The notes beneath the pieces were generated by a model. It was given only the letters and a program-made list of their open reading frames with translations. It was not told the DNA's origin and searched no databases. DNA of 64,000 nt, from assembly GCA_003640385.1 (NCBI GenBank), contig RCAB01000022.1, positions 124,001-188,000 of the forward strand, read 5' to 3'. Numbering within the stretch: position 1 is the stretch's first letter; each line of letters begins with the position of its first letter. The stretch comes from Setaria digitata. Its lineage: Eukaryota > Nematoda > Chromadorea > Rhabditida > Setariidae. This document shows positions 23,892 through 37,800 of the stretch, one piece after another. The position numbers and the translations under genes were made by a program.

Positions 23892-26800
23892 TTAAACAGA
23901 GAGAGAAGCAAATTTCTGTGCTATCGCTTGCCACTGAAGTTCACTGCTACCAATGCCCTGTGCTGCCGTCAACGACGGCCAGTGTTTTTTGTGAATTGCA
24001 ACTACCTGAAATATGAAAGCGGAGGGCCAAACTTATTACCTCAAATATATGCAAAATATCTTCACATTTATCTCACCTTATTTCTTATAATTTATCTCAT
24101 TGCTTTCCATCTTTTAATCAAGGCATCAGTACAGCAACCAAAAACCAATAATTAAGACATGATCCACATATGACTCAGATGCCTCAACCGTAGTATCGAA
24201 GGAAGATCACGTGTATCAATAACCAAAGAAATAAAAAAAAAAAGAAAAAAAAACAAATAATTAAGTAAACAAAAACAGTGTTTTAGAAACCTTTTGTATC
24301 GCTTCTTGCGCACTTTGCTTAGGGAGTGCATTCAAAGCTTCATCACTCAATTTCCCAGTCGTTTCAGGACTTTCACCACATAATGCCTATTTATTGAAAC
24401 TTTTCAGAAATATTAATATGCCTTTCAAAAAGTCGACATATATATCGCAAAAAAAGCATGAAATGAATCAGAAGCTTCTATCACATCATTCTGCTAATTT
24501 AATCAAATGATTTGATCGGCATCATAAAAAAGATAAGACGAAAAATTACCCTAACACATTCCTCGGCCGAATCTGATATTGCATCAAGATTATAACCACC
24601 TTCCAAAGCAAGTACAACACGACCACAAGCATAATGCATGAGCTGTCGAGTAAAATAGCCAAACAACTGTGGCGATAAATTATATCTGCAAAAAGCGACT
24701 GAAAAATTTAACGAACCAATGTGACTAAAAATTCATTTTCACATCAGGAAAAGTGCCTGAATTCAACTTTTACAAAAATCACACCCTCCAAGAGCCGGAG
24801 AATGCCCATAAGCGGCATCGAAGCCAGCTGAAACAATAATAAACGTCGGCTTAAATTGGTCTAATATAGGTACAACAATAACGCGCCATGCAGCCAAATA
24901 ATCAGCATCATCCATCATTTCACCCGAAAATGGTATATTTACCGTATAACCTTTACCGGATCCAACACCTACCTAAAATAATTGACTTTGTAAAAATAAG
25001 AAGAAATAGGCGGTCCTTTACAAATTTTATAAAAATTTTTTATACCATCATTATTAAACAAAAGTTAACTATCAAACTTTTGAAACAAGTCGAGCCTTTT
25101 GAAAAGACTCCTACACATAAATGCTGATTTTCACGGTCAAAAGCCTTTTACTGAAAACTTAAGCAATTTGAATGACTTTAACGATGGAGTAACGAATAAC
25201 AAACCTCAGTAACAGCTCCAGTACCCGGAAAAAAATTGCCATTATCGTGACGATGAAGAGAGAGATAAAGCACGGACGGATCAGCTTCGAAACAAATCTG
25301 TGTACCATTGCCGTGATGAACATCCCAATCAATTATTGCTATTCGAGAACATTGCTCAGCACACCGCTAAATTATGATAATTAGAAATTTGGAAAAACAA
25401 GAAAAAAAAAATAGTCAGCCGTATATGTACAACACAAACTGCAAAAAAATTCGAAATCATTGAAATCAAAATAAAACGACAAAATTAATTAGAATACATC
25501 TGCTATTTTTGAAAAAGCTTTAAGCGACTGGACCATCCCCAATATAAAAATACCTGCTGCAAGTATTTTACAGTAATCGCAACATTATTCAAAAAGCAAA
25601 AACCCATCGCTTGATTATATTCTGCATGATGTCCTGGTGGCCTTATGCATGCAAACCCATTTCGTAACCGCGATTCCGCCACCTATAAATATTTGATAAC
25701 TACAAAGGATAATTTTTCTACCTTTACATATAGAAGTAAAACAAATTTTCAAGTACTATATTTTATTTCCCTTCTATATCAAGATGATAAGAAATTATAA
25801 ATGGATAGAAATATTTCTAACGAAAAGACCTGTAATGCTAGTTCAGCCAACGAACCAACAGCAATACGTGCTGCTAACTGTGTTGAAGCGTCGTTAAAAT
25901 ATGTGTCTGAATCAACTCCTATACCACCACAAGAAAGCTGCACGAAACTTTTCACAGGTAACTGTGAGGGCTCCATCTGAAAAGAACAAAAAGTTTCATT
26001 TTACAACTAAGTTTGAATCTGGTAAGAGTGTTTATATGAACAATACAAAAATAAACTTGAATTATGACAGCAAAACTGCTTTCTATGAATCCCCACCTTT
26101 ACATATGATTCATGGAATGAATAGGGGAATAGTCACTCCCCGACAACATGAATATAAGAAAAAGAAAAAATTAGGTAATTCACAACTTCAAGTACACAGC
26201 ATTCATAACTAGCAGAAGGCAACAGCGGTAACAAAATCTTCAATTTACCGCGTTTTATTTAAAAATTATTTACTTTGAGGCAAGCCGTAGGCGATACGGC
26301 AAAGAAGGTAACATATGTTGCAGCATGAACTGTTCTCAACATTTCTAGTGGTGCTTTGCGCGCAAATACTCGTTCACACTTTTCAACTAAACCTCGTTCA
26401 TGTAACCGAGACCAAATTGACTGGACACGTTCACCGTGCTCCACATGATTCCTGTTATTACCACAGAAGCATTGATGCCTCGCCATCGCTGGATCGTACA
26501 CCAAACCTTACATGAAAAGTTGTACTCATATTGTACTCATATTAAAAATTTTTTCTGTTATGATATTTTTACTATTTTAACAAATCATTGAAGTGGACTA
26601 AATATAAATCACAAACAATATACAAATAAATATAAATCACAAGTAATATACTTTCTCGAAGTCACTAAAATGCTCTCAAATGACAAGTCATACATCCTAC
26701 TGAGGAATAAGTTTTATTTTGAATTCCAGTAGATACGTATATCTTTCAAACCAAGTTTTAATTTAGATACTCAGTTGAACAGTGGTTTATTAAATCAAGT

Positions 26801-29800
26801 AGGAACTCCATATAATGAAAATTAGGATGAATTTAGATAAATCAAAATAAGTTACTCGTTCATTAAGCAAAGCTTTAATTATTAATCGTGAACAAGGGTT
26901 TTTTTTAAGTACTGATTTATAATCTTTTTAAAACTGCAACTAATCCCAAGTATTTCTTAGTAGTAAATATGACCAAACAGCCTCGATTATAAATAAGAGA
27001 ACTTCTGGCTCTCATGATACCTGTTTTCAACTGCGTACTCAATACTGATCCACTCTGCATACGAGAAAAAAGTTGTGCTTCAAATCCTGCTTCGTCTTCC
27101 GGTTCTTCACGAACCAAAGATTTTCGTCTAAGTACCAAATCACGTAGCTGTTGTTTTAACAGTGAAGGATAACCGCCAAGGGATAGCAGTGTACTTTGAC
27201 TTCGAGTATCAAACTTTATCGGTTGACGTGCTGCTCCTTCTAAAAAATACTAAAAAAAAAAAGAAAAAAAAAAACAAAGTCATCTGGATTATTTAAAAAC
27301 AAAAAATAAACAAAACATAATAAAGTGAANCGGTTGACGTGCTGCTCCTTCTAAAAAATACTAAAAAAAAAAAAGAAAAAAAAAAAAACAAAGTCATCTG
27401 GATTATTTAAAAACAAAAAATAAACAAAACATAATAAAGTGAAATTAAAAAGTTAAATAGTAGTTTCTGAGCTAGTGAAACACTAGCTTTTAAGCTTATT
27501 AAGAGATCAAAAGTATATAATATTTACAAAAAAATAATAACAAGATCAACTCACCACTTAAAGTGCTATCTGAATCAAGTTCTGAATCAATCATTGAGAA
27601 AGATGGCTGCAACGGGTTATTTCCGATAAGCGATGGCATAGAAAAGAATGGTGAATACAAAGCCTGTGCAAGTAATGCCGACATATCCATCGGTATCTGT
27701 GCTGGTGAAGCAAGATTAGGTAGTGAAGGAGAAGGGATTATTAAATGAGGTGATGTGGTGGCCAGCAGTGTTGTAGGAGACTCAGCAGAAGATGTACTGC
27801 CACCAAGATCAGTATCCATTGGCGTATCACTACAAATGAGGAAAATATAAATTACAATTAGCATACAAATTAATTTATTGTAATAACTTGCTTGGACTTC
27901 CTAATAGAAAAAAATTTGAAAAGTGGTAGGAGTGAAAAAAAAAAAAATTGAAAAGTGCAAAACGAGTTTCAATTGAAATTTAGTACTTCCATCCATTTTA
28001 GTCTTTTTAGTAGAAATTTTGAAAGCAATAAAAGAGAAAAGAAATCATTTTAAAAGGACCTTTGGGAGGTTCGCTGTGTGAATGTAAAAGCACTACTTTG
28101 GGACTGCAGCGGACCAGCACTTTTATTCAGGAGTTTTGCACGTATTCGCATTTTCAAATTTGGTTCACTGCTTACTTTACGCAGCTGATAGTCGGATGGC
28201 TGCAATGTTCCGTGCATTGCATGCATCGTGGAAGGAATGTAATACGGTTCAAAATGTAGTGATGAAACAGCAACTGGTGTTTGTACTGAACCTGAATGTG
28301 GTTGCTGTGAGGTTTGGCCTTCGATGCAACTTGACCACGAAGCTGTAACATGGTGAACACCTTCCTATAATCAGTCTTATCGATGTCTTTGCAAGGACTA
28401 TGTTTGCTAAATCAAGCATTGAATTTATACTAGACCTCAATTCAGTTCAAAACAAAAAATCTGCTGCTGAACGAAAACAATATGAATAAAGGTATATAAA
28501 ATCTGTTCTTCCTAGTAATTCATAAATAAATCTGTTTTTAAGTTCACCCCTCAATAATGTCTTTTACTGAGAGAAACAATCAAAGCCTTGACTTTTCAGA
28601 AGTTCAAATTAAACGTATTTGAAGGAAAAGAAAAGAAGTTATATTTGAGCATTACGCCTTTCAATTTGTCTTTAAAATATCAGTGTGATAAAATCACTAC
28701 AATATTCACTTCATTATTAAATAATTAAGAGAAATGAAAATAATATCAACTGTGAATTTACTCTTTTCTTATACCTGTTAGAATTTACAGAAACTGCAGA
28801 AAATCTCAGGAAAAAACTAGGGGTGCTGAAAGAACGTATACCTGAATTTGCAGTGCTCGATGCTGCAGATGTTGTCCAAACAGTTGATGTTGTCGCTTGT
28901 GATACATTGCCGCTATCAGAACGATTACGATTCATTTTACTGGTAATCATCGTTTTTAAACGTTCCTTTGTCAACTGAGAAATTGTTTGCCCAGAACCAG
29001 AATAAGATCTGAAAAAAAAAAGTCATTCTTGGAATGTAAATTTTCTCAAAAAACAAAAACGGCATTCCTCTTTTCCTAATACACTTCCACAAATTTAAAG
29101 TAATATTTTTTTACCAATTAGTTAAGCCACTACAATGGAACTGTTACCTCTTGTTTCTCAAACCACCACTATCTTTACTTGAGGGAGACATTCGTGTATC
29201 ACTATCCTCCGACATATCCACAGCACTTATTGCATTTGTCTGTTCTGAGGCTTTGGTCTCCTGCAGACACTGATGTTGATGTTGTTGTTTCTGCTGCTGA
29301 GATGTTTGAAGAGCTTGAAAGTAATTAAAATGCTGCATTGCAAGATTTGTTTGTGCTTGCTGATATTGTGATAAAAGCTCAACTTGCTTCTGCTGATACA
29401 TCTGTAAAACAGCATAAGAAGATGATAATTTAGACTGCAATTCTTTCAACTAGAAATGAGGAAGGTAGATAATAGAAAATACTTATACTAAGCAACATTA
29501 TATCATAAAAGGAAAAGAAATTAACAACCTTCTTAACATCTAAACTGCAAATTCACGCTTAGCACTTTTGTTAATCAGCAGTGTTACTTATTTTTTAAAA
29601 ATACAGTGGACATTAATCAAACGAATTAAGCGACAATTTTAATTAAAACCATAAGTAGTGGAACAGAAACATCAAAAGGAAAATCTTAAACACTTTTTTT
29701 TTTTTTTAAATCAAAGCTCAGATAAACCAGAAGTGACACCTACCTGCTGAAGAAAAGCTAATCGGTCCTCACCGACAGAATCTGCCGGTATTCCAAGTGG

Positions 29801-29857
29801 TGCTGTTGAAGGACCTTCTATTGAAGCTGTCGTGTAGGACTGCTGTTGATTTTCCAT
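23892..29857 (-). CDS. hda-4: Class IIa histone deacetylase (HDAC4/HDA-4 type)
   Basis: Transcriptional co-repressor that binds MEF2 and shuttles between nucleus and cytoplasm. Fourteen exons join in phase from 29857 down: 29744-29857, 29148-29449, 28842-29008, 28070s as 28060-28342, 27555-27829, 27021-27239, 26274-26506, 25830-25976, 25554-25682, 25205-25366, 24785-24972, 24550-24685, 24291-24386, 23892-24005; 854 aa from this Met. Residues 39-138 are the Gln-rich helical region. [11 protein letters not shown] (248-258) is the conserved phospho-Ser 14-3-3 site. The deacetylase domain spans about 455-800: RPPGHHA (His598/599), DWDVHHGNG (Asp638, His640), AGFDA (Asp729) and LALEGGYN. Tyr771 stands where vertebrate class IIa enzymes have His. 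The frame is open upstream of 29857 to 30010, and a further first exon may lie at 31512-31603, so the N-terminus is uncertain. The acceptor region of exon 6 is duplicated around an N. Confidence 0.95.
27220..27443. repeat. Duplication of about 110 bp split by one N, spanning an hda-4 splice acceptor
   Basis: Positions 27220-27329 and 27331-27443 repeat the same sequence (starting CGGTTGACGTGCTGC), with the N at 27330 and small poly-A length differences. The unit contains the first 20 or so bases of an hda-4 exon plus its acceptor, so the second copy would be a spurious acceptor if taken literally. It is most likely an assembly join. Confidence 0.9.
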
Positions 29858-30764
29858 AATGATAACTGAAAACTCTACTAAAGCTAACAGTGTAACCATT
29901 TGGATTAGTTCATTACACCAATTAAGCACCAACTTTACAGAAGCCAAACCCGTTTTGTATTGAGATGGCTTAGTCCATCTCAATGTTTCGTAAGATTTCA
30001 TAACACACAAAACTTTTCAGTTGTTCATTCTTCCAATTTCTCACTTCATACTCTGCAGTGTAGAGATGTATTTAAGAGAGATCCTGGAAATTCGTTCTCG
30101 GTACACAAGAACTTCAGTAAATTCTAATCAGTCCTCAGATTTGTTTACCTCTCCGATATCGCCGATCCAGTTGGCATTAGTGACTGTTACATTCGAAACG
30201 CAAGAATGACAGCAAGGAAGTTGAAGAGTGAGGCTGAAAACGGGGATTTTGAGAAGGATTAGAAAAATATTTCTTTGGTCACAGAGCACTCTTTATCACC
30301 CGGGAATGATAAGATAATGGGTCGCTGTAGAGGAAGTGGCCACATGATCAACGTGACTTAACAGCTATGCGCCACGATAAGAAATTCCACCATTTAAAAT
30401 TAATGTGAAAATAAGGGATGAATAAGTTGTTAGTTGTGAATAGACGTATAATTTACATCCAAGTAAAAATTATTGATTTTATAATCTATTCACACAGTAA
30501 GTTATCAGGTGGCTATAATCATGGCAAACGTCGGTTCGATGTAATTATGATATGTTATCAATTTGCTTAACTTTTTCGAGATAAGCTATCAAGTTGGTTA
30601 GACTGTTATGACGAAATTAAAGAGATATTCAGCTACGAATGGTTGACGGAAAGGGCTGATCGCACATCTCTGTCAACATGGAACCCAAAACGGATGATGG
30701 TAAATTCAGAAAAGAAAAAGAACAGGAAACGATTGACTTCACCGATCGACATTCTTTCACGCAC

Positions 30765-30838
30765 ACGCACACGCACACGCACACGCAAGCGCAGACGCAC
30801 CTATACAGACATAGACAGACAGATAGACTGATAGATGG
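30765..30838. repeat. (CACACG)n microsatellite grading into (GACA/GATA)n
   Basis: Repeated CACGCACACG units run into CAGACATAGACAGACAGATA. This is simple-sequence DNA in the 5' region of hda-4. Confidence 0.85.
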
Positions 30839-31448
30839 ATAGACTAGGCGGAGATAGAGGAAAGACTTCAGATAGGTGGAGACAGGAGGAGGCGGGTGAG
30901 TGAAGGATGGGGAGGTTCTGGTGGTTCTGTCGAGGTCTAAAGTTGGTTGTGATGACAGGGGTGGCTAGGGTCCCTTGTTAGTTGAAATCTTCTCATCGCT
31001 GATAGACTGATATGATTGTGTGATAATAACGTGGTCTGTTACTGATAAATTATTAAAATTTAGCACTGTTACACAGTTCATTGCAGATCACTGAATTCTC
31101 CAGATGAGAGGGGTAATTTCTGGATGGTAATTCCTTGGATTTCCTTATCTTATATCTAAAAACTTCCTCGGCCTTCATTTTTTCCTCTTTTTTTTTCGTT
31201 TTTTTCTGCCAAGGAAGGAATGGAAAAAAAATTAAGCTTCAAGTGAATTTCACAAGATTTCCAGCCTTAATAATTCATTTAAAAAATATTGTTTGAGAAA
31301 TGCTAAAAAAAAACTAAGCCGAGAAGTAATTACGGCTGTTGGCTCAATTAGAAGGCTTTTTAAGAGTGTGAGTTGAAGTTGTGGTCAGAAATTATTAAAT
31401 TTTCTTTTCAGAATGTCTTTGAAGTAGTTGGTTCACTGAGGGAGAGGG

Positions 31449-31480
31449 AAAAAGAGAGAGAGAGAGAGGGGAGAAAAAGA
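31449..31480. repeat. GA-rich microsatellite
   Basis: An interrupted (GA)n tract, purine-only on the plus strand, close to the donor side of the candidate exon at 31.5 kb. Confidence 0.8.
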
Positions 31481-31511
31481 AGTTTTAAAGAATTTCTAAA
31501 TATGTACATAC

Positions 31512-31603
31512 TATTTGCTTGTTGTGGAAGCTGACAGTGCGGCTGCTCTATTCTGGATGAGTTCCTCGACAAAAGAGAGGTAATCGTCAACGGATGCTTC
31601 CAT
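31512..31603 (-). CDS. Candidate 5' coding exon, possibly an alternative start of hda-4
   Basis: On the minus strand an ATG at 31603 opens 30 codons (MEASVDDYLSFVEELIQNRA, then ALSASTTSK) that end in a strong GTATGT donor at 31511. The acidic, helix-like composition and the donor suggest a real exon. It lies 1.5 kb upstream of the first sure hda-4 exon on the same strand. However, it ends in phase 2 and the visible acceptors before 29857 accept phase 1, so an intermediate exon would be needed. It could instead belong to a separate small gene. Confidence 0.4.
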
Positions 31604-34600
31604 TGGAAGAGTTTTCACATTTTTTAGAATTAATTAATTTCAAAAACTGATTTAAAGGAATTGAATTGTAATGAAATTGAAAATCTTGACTAGGTTGTAG
31701 GTTCTGAAACTTTGGTGCCGGTTGATGATGTTTGAATTTTTGCAACACAGTATAAATAGAATTTGAGCCTATCATTTAAACTAACTAGATTGCTCTAAGG
31801 CAAGTGTTCTAAGTTATGCAAAAAAAAAAAAGTAAAATTGCAGATCTAATATAACAGTGCTAAAATTAGTGATGGAAAATAAACTTTGAAATAATTGATG
31901 AGCTGGATTTGAAGTTAAAATAGCTGATTAGCTCATGTCCGGATGGAGTTTATTTTCGTAACAGGTAATGAAATGAATGAGAAAAGTAAGGGTCTTTTTT
32001 GTTTGACAGGAATTGGATCTATTTTGATGGGAATAGCAAGTTTATTGATGCTACCTCAAAAATTGCAAAAAAGAAGCCTGAAATTCTGAGATTTTCTTAA
32101 TAAATTGAGTTTTATCCTAAAGTGATAGGAAGGGAAATTAAATTTCAAACAGTCAACTTGCGCATGCAGGGCCGTTAGTTGCACCGTCAGTGACATGAAC
32201 CCCACTGCTCAGCTACATTTTTTGTTTCTTATCATTTCCTTAACAGTGTTTTCACTGTAAAAATTCTATTCCGAGTAGCATAAAAATTTTTTAAATTGAA
32301 ATAATCAATAGACAGATTTGTTGTTGACGAAATATTGTTTGTGCCACAGCTGCAAAATGTGAGACCATATCATGCGGTACTATTTAAACTTTACTGTACT
32401 TGTCAATATCAAACGTCAATTTCAGTGAGTGTAAGGGCCAAAAAATAGGACAATTTTTTGGAAAAAAAAAAACCGTTTATACTGGCAGTTTGATTAACTT
32501 TTTTTCATGGAAATGAAAAAAGCATGTGGTCATTGTGAGCATGTGAAGAATGAAGCATTAGAGTAAAGGAAGGGTTAACCGACTGATTCCGAGAGATCCC
32601 ATAAATAACTCCCTAACGGGAAGTTGGGAAAGATTTTAGATTTCTGTAATATCTCGTTGCTTTGTGGATAATTATTTATATATATTTTTTCTCAGTTTGT
32701 TAAGAAGTACAGCGAAACAGTTTTTTTTTTTTTCTATTTTATTTTTTAGTGCTATGTAGCAATGAATTATGTCCAACCGTTTATTTTTCAAGCCCAAAAA
32801 AGCAGTAAATTTGAATTTTCTATGTGTAACGATTCTTGTCTCTTTTTTAAAATGTTCGTTTGCTAAGTTATTTTTAAAATTAAAAAAAAAAAAAATTTTT
32901 CACTGAAATGAATCGTTTTGGAGAGATTTCTCAGAAATTTCAAATTTTCCATTGAATACTCGCCTGATAATTTCTCATTGACAGCTTCTGTTGTAGAAAT
33001 CTTTTGCATTTCCATTTTAAGCGTTTTTTTTTTGCCAAAACTATAAACAACAGGTGGGTTGATTTAACTTTTAGACGAAAAAATTTCCTTTCCGCCGTCA
33101 GGAGTAATTTTTTATGCTTAAAAATAGGAAAACAGCATTACTAAACAAAATTACATATCAAAATCAATGTATCCTCTATTATTTTGAAAATTCCTATCGA
33201 AAATTTTCGATATTTGAAAAATATTTATTTGATTTTAATGTTTGTCGCTTACCTTTGATCTTTTAATACTTTGTGGAAGATTAAACGATTCAGCTTAGCA
33301 AACTTTGATAAGTTCCAGAGAGCTGGAGGTAAAGCATCGACTCATTGAGAACATCCTTTATCTCTTTCTAATTAATCTCAACACAGAATTGTGAGATTTT
33401 ATAGCGTAAACGACAACGAATCTGAATGAATGATAAAACGAATTCTTTGTTTCAGTAAAATTTTGTAGCATTTTGCTAAGTCCCTTGAATAGAAACTAAA
33501 AATACTATGAAGCAGAAAGGAAAACTTCCTGCACGTGTTATGTCTAGAAAGAGATGTCACAAAGCAAATCAGGAAGTTTTTATGAACTTTACATGGACTT
33601 AAAACAAAAGGGAAAATAGTTGGAAAGGAAATGCTATCATTAACATTGAAAAATAAATGGCAATTGTAACATGAACTAAAATGGCTTGAGGCTCATTTGT
33701 TTTCAATTTTATAAATATTTTCCTTCGCATCTATTATAATTGTCATTTCTAACTGAATATTAATAAAAAAAAAAAAAGGTAAAGAGAAAAAGCCGAAAGT
33801 GCTTGCTGATTAGGTTGATTATTTCAATCACATTTAAATAGCAATCTGAAATGAAAAGTGTGATTATGTGTTGTTTGATGACAAAATATTTTCTAGCACA
33901 AACTCGAAAGGCAATGAAAATACTAACAAACAGATTGAATTGATAACATCACGGAGAAAGTATCGCATTAAAGTGCAACAATTTATAACATATTCGTTGA
34001 AAATTCGAAAGGTCAACAGCATATTTTATTCCTTTTCTGAAACAAAAAGAACTACTTTTTTAAAGAATCTTTTTTTGTCAAATATGAAATGGAAGGAAAA
34101 AATGTTCAGAGTATGGCAAATATTATAGAAATTCTTTAGCATCTGATTGCTCTTTCTTTTTCAAAATTTTTTTGAAAAATAAATTAACGCTTACACAACG
34201 TTTTTTTTTAATCTTTTTCAATTTTCTACAGTAAAAAACGGACTTCATTATTTTAAAAGAAATGTTGTTAATTATTTTCAGCTTGAACATGAAACACAAT
34301 CTGAAATACAAATAAACTTTAATTACATCGATATTTTAAACAGTATGTAGAATAAAAGTGATGATTAAAAAATTAGTATTGTTATCAGCTTCCGAGAGAC
34401 CTAAAATCTCCTTGTGATTTCATTAGCAGAAAAAAATTAATATTCGGCTGGCTTGCAGCAGTAAAAGAGATAAAAAAGTTAACAATCTTCCCTCTCATCA
34501 GTTCTTAATTTCGCTCCATCTTTTCACCTAGGTTTCGTAATGATTATCACTGTCTAACAAAACTCATCATCTTTGAAATTTGTATCATTCGTTGATCGGT

Positions 34601-34805
34601 ATATCATGGGAGGTGATACTCTAAGGTTTACTGATAGTTTAAATCAAAACTCCCTTGAAGAGGAAACAATTAACATTTACCAGAAACAAAAATGATATTT
34701 CCTTTGCATCTCTAAAAAAAAAACACTTGCATTTCCAAATCCAAATGCACACTTGCTTCCGAATTTTACCTACTTGCTCTTTTTTTCTATTTTCATAATT
34801 TTAAG

Positions 34806-37800
34806 CTGTGGGAAATTGGTCGCTTACCAAGGCGTATCAATCTGTTACCATATGACAGACATGCTGTAAAAGCACTTGTTGGATACATCGAGAATGTGGA
34901 ACAGAAAAATATCATATTATCATTCTATGCTCTGGCCGACTTACTCGACCTGTCTCGGTCCTTGCTAATGCTTGGCTTACTTAGACAGCTTGAAAATGTA
35001 AGAGACGATTTGGATGAAATATTATTTTATACACCTGCGCCAAAGTACAGATGAACTATTTATTATACGACGAGAAAGGTTGCCAGAAGTTGGCAATAAT
35101 TTTAAGAGGGGACGTCTCACAGTTCATACGGAGATTACCATTACATCGTTATCAGAAGACTAAGATATATCGAATTTTCGATTTTCATTCATTTCTGATT
35201 TTTAAAAGCAGAACACTTAATTAACAGAAATTTTTTGAAAGAAAAACTATTGGAAAAATGAATTTTTTGTTTAATTGCTGTTGCAAAATTTCAATAAAAA
35301 CAAAAAGTTGTGCAGTGAAATTTTCAAGGAACTTTAAAAATTCGTTGAAAGTTGTGTTAGGCTTGAAAATTTTTGACTTGATACCAAATTACTTAGTAAA
35401 CCATTTTTTTTTCGGTCTTTTATGAGGTGGTTCTGATCTTAATAGAGGATAATTCTGTGCAACTTCACTTCAATCTATCAGATTTAGTATTATTTTTGAA
35501 GATCCTTGTGGAACTAGCGTCCCAAAAAATAGATGCCCTCATGCAAGCTTTGCTAATAGTTGGCGGAGACCGTTCAATCTTCGGTGGCCTAGCGTCTCGC
35601 CAAAAAATTGAAGCAATCGCAGCGAATAAATTTCAAAGTATCGTAAAACACAAGCTTTTCGGCTACATACCAGCAATCATCTTTGCAAATGTTATTGCCA
35701 GGTAAAGGAATGTCAACCTTTCAAAATAAACTTTTTTTAGGTTTGATAAAAATTCCTGAATTTAACAAATACTGAAACACATTGGCAAATGAGTGATTCA
35801 TCTTATGAAGCAATTAATGCTTCCTCGACATGTAGAACTGAATTTCTTGGTATTATAATAAGAAAATAGAATGCTTTTTTGTGATATATTGGGAAATGAA
35901 TATACCGTAAAGTATCATTTGAACTGCATCTTCTTTCATCTTATAAAAAATATTTGTTTTCTTCCCAAAAATTTGAAATTGCTCTCTTAGATGTGACTTG
36001 AATGTGCAAAAAGAAATGGATGTGGTGGATGCTGGAATCCTTTGGATTTGGCACCAGAAGAGGCCCCTCATTAACACTCTTCTAGTCTTTTCTCGAATTC
36101 GTTCTACACTTCTCAGTCCCGGTGACTTCAATACCATTCAAGAACGTCTCAAAACTTTACCAAATGGAGAAAAAGCAAGAGTTTTCTTTCGTTACATATT
36201 TTTTGAAATTTAAATTCATACAAAAATATGAAAGAGTGATGCAAGCTGTAGGATATCGAAAATTGCAAAGTGTACGCATCGAATCACGACTTCTTTCAAT
36301 TCAAATTTTGTGATGTGATGGAGTTAATATCAGTATACTGCGAAATATCATTCTCCGAATATTCCGCGATGTCTCAGAAAAAATTCATAAAAATAACCAA
36401 GAGAACCGGCTGACCTGATTTCAGCTGATTCCAATTATTATGACCACTTTGTGGAGTACATTTTGTCATCGTTGCTGTATCATCAAAGAGCACATCGAAA
36501 AAAGTATGATGCGTTGTGGTGTGCCTAATCCATCGGATGATGCTGCCGTCGATCTTAGCAAACTTCCTCTGTAAGTTAGATGATTAGAAGAATTCGCAAA
36601 TTTTTAGAAATTTAATTTAAAAGGCAGATTTGATCTTTACAATGATATTTCCAAAAATTACTGACTTCACATTCATCACATTTCCTTAAAAGCTTGTAAA
36701 TTTCGAAGCAAACTTCCGTATGCAGCAGCGTAAAATTAATTTTGCTTGAAATTTTTGACTACTACCACTTCTAATACAGCAATCCTTTTAGGTCTGGGAA
36801 ATTCTCAGTTAAACAAAGTATGTTTCATTAATTTTACACTTGATTTTTCTTTAACCACTACTCGGTACACAAGCCTGTCACACTCTATAAGATCATGTTT
36901 TGAAAAGTTCACGTTGTAATCTATTAAGTTTCATCTTATCTAGTTGCCTATCTTCAAATCATCCTAATTCTTATTGGACTAACTTTTATATTTCTACACT
37001 ATTAATAATTTCAAGTTGTTTATGTTTAAGTTTTGTACACTTTAATCATGAAGAATTCTTAAAACTACTTAAGGAACAAAAAGGAACTGAAATTATTCAT
37101 TTCTGTTATTCACAAAAAATCATTCCCGATAATCAGCTTTACTATTTAATTTCCAAAAACTGTCACTTTCTACGTAATTTTGGAAATAGATATTTTCTAT
37201 ACAATTTTATTTTTTTTTTTATTTTTATAATTTTTAAGATACATAGTTTTTATATAAAAGAGGCAAATGGGAATAAACATAACAAGGCAGTTAGCACTAT
37301 TTGTTTAAATTAATATAGGTGGCTTAACATTAGTAAGTAATTTTTAGCCAGAAAAATTAGCGTAAATAAATTCCATACAATTTCAAAAATTTTTACTTCT
37401 GTAGAAATAAATTAAAACAAATAGAAAATATAAACCCTTTTCTCAGTGAACTAAAATACGTCTGCCTCTCCAGTACACAGAAACGCTAATTTTCCGTCTT
37501 AAAAGTTATTCTACGGCAATTTGTAACAGTTAAACGTAATCATTTTTAAAATGAAACGGTCATTTCAACAAATTTATTGCATGTAGGTTTTTGAAATTTT
37601 ACTTAGGAATTGTTGCATCCGGTTCAAACCAGTGATAACAATTTTATTACCAATATTGTCTAACAGAGATAATGTAAATTGCAAGACTTCATAAAATGGT
37701 AAAATTAAATGCAATAGAAGTGACACTATTTCATGAAATAACTGGTATATAATTGCAGTTTTCCTACCTTCATGTAGAACCTAATTTGAAATATTTTTAG

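Larger units (their letters stand above)
29858..34805. other. Upstream region of hda-4 and spacer to the first BTB gene
   Basis: Contains simple repeats at 30.76 and 31.45 kb, the candidate hda-4 first exon at 31.5-31.6 kb, and a possible upstream exon of the BTB gene at 33897-34011 (acceptor TTTTCTAG, donor GTCAAC, 38 codons including IELITSRRKYRIKVQQF). Otherwise it is AT-rich with long homopolymers and no gene I can support. Confidence 0.35.

Noticed and set aside
36900..37313. 137-codon plus-strand frame, the longest unspliced one nearby
   Set aside because: Lies inside the 1-kb intron between two BTB exons that join perfectly in phase; very AT-rich codon use.
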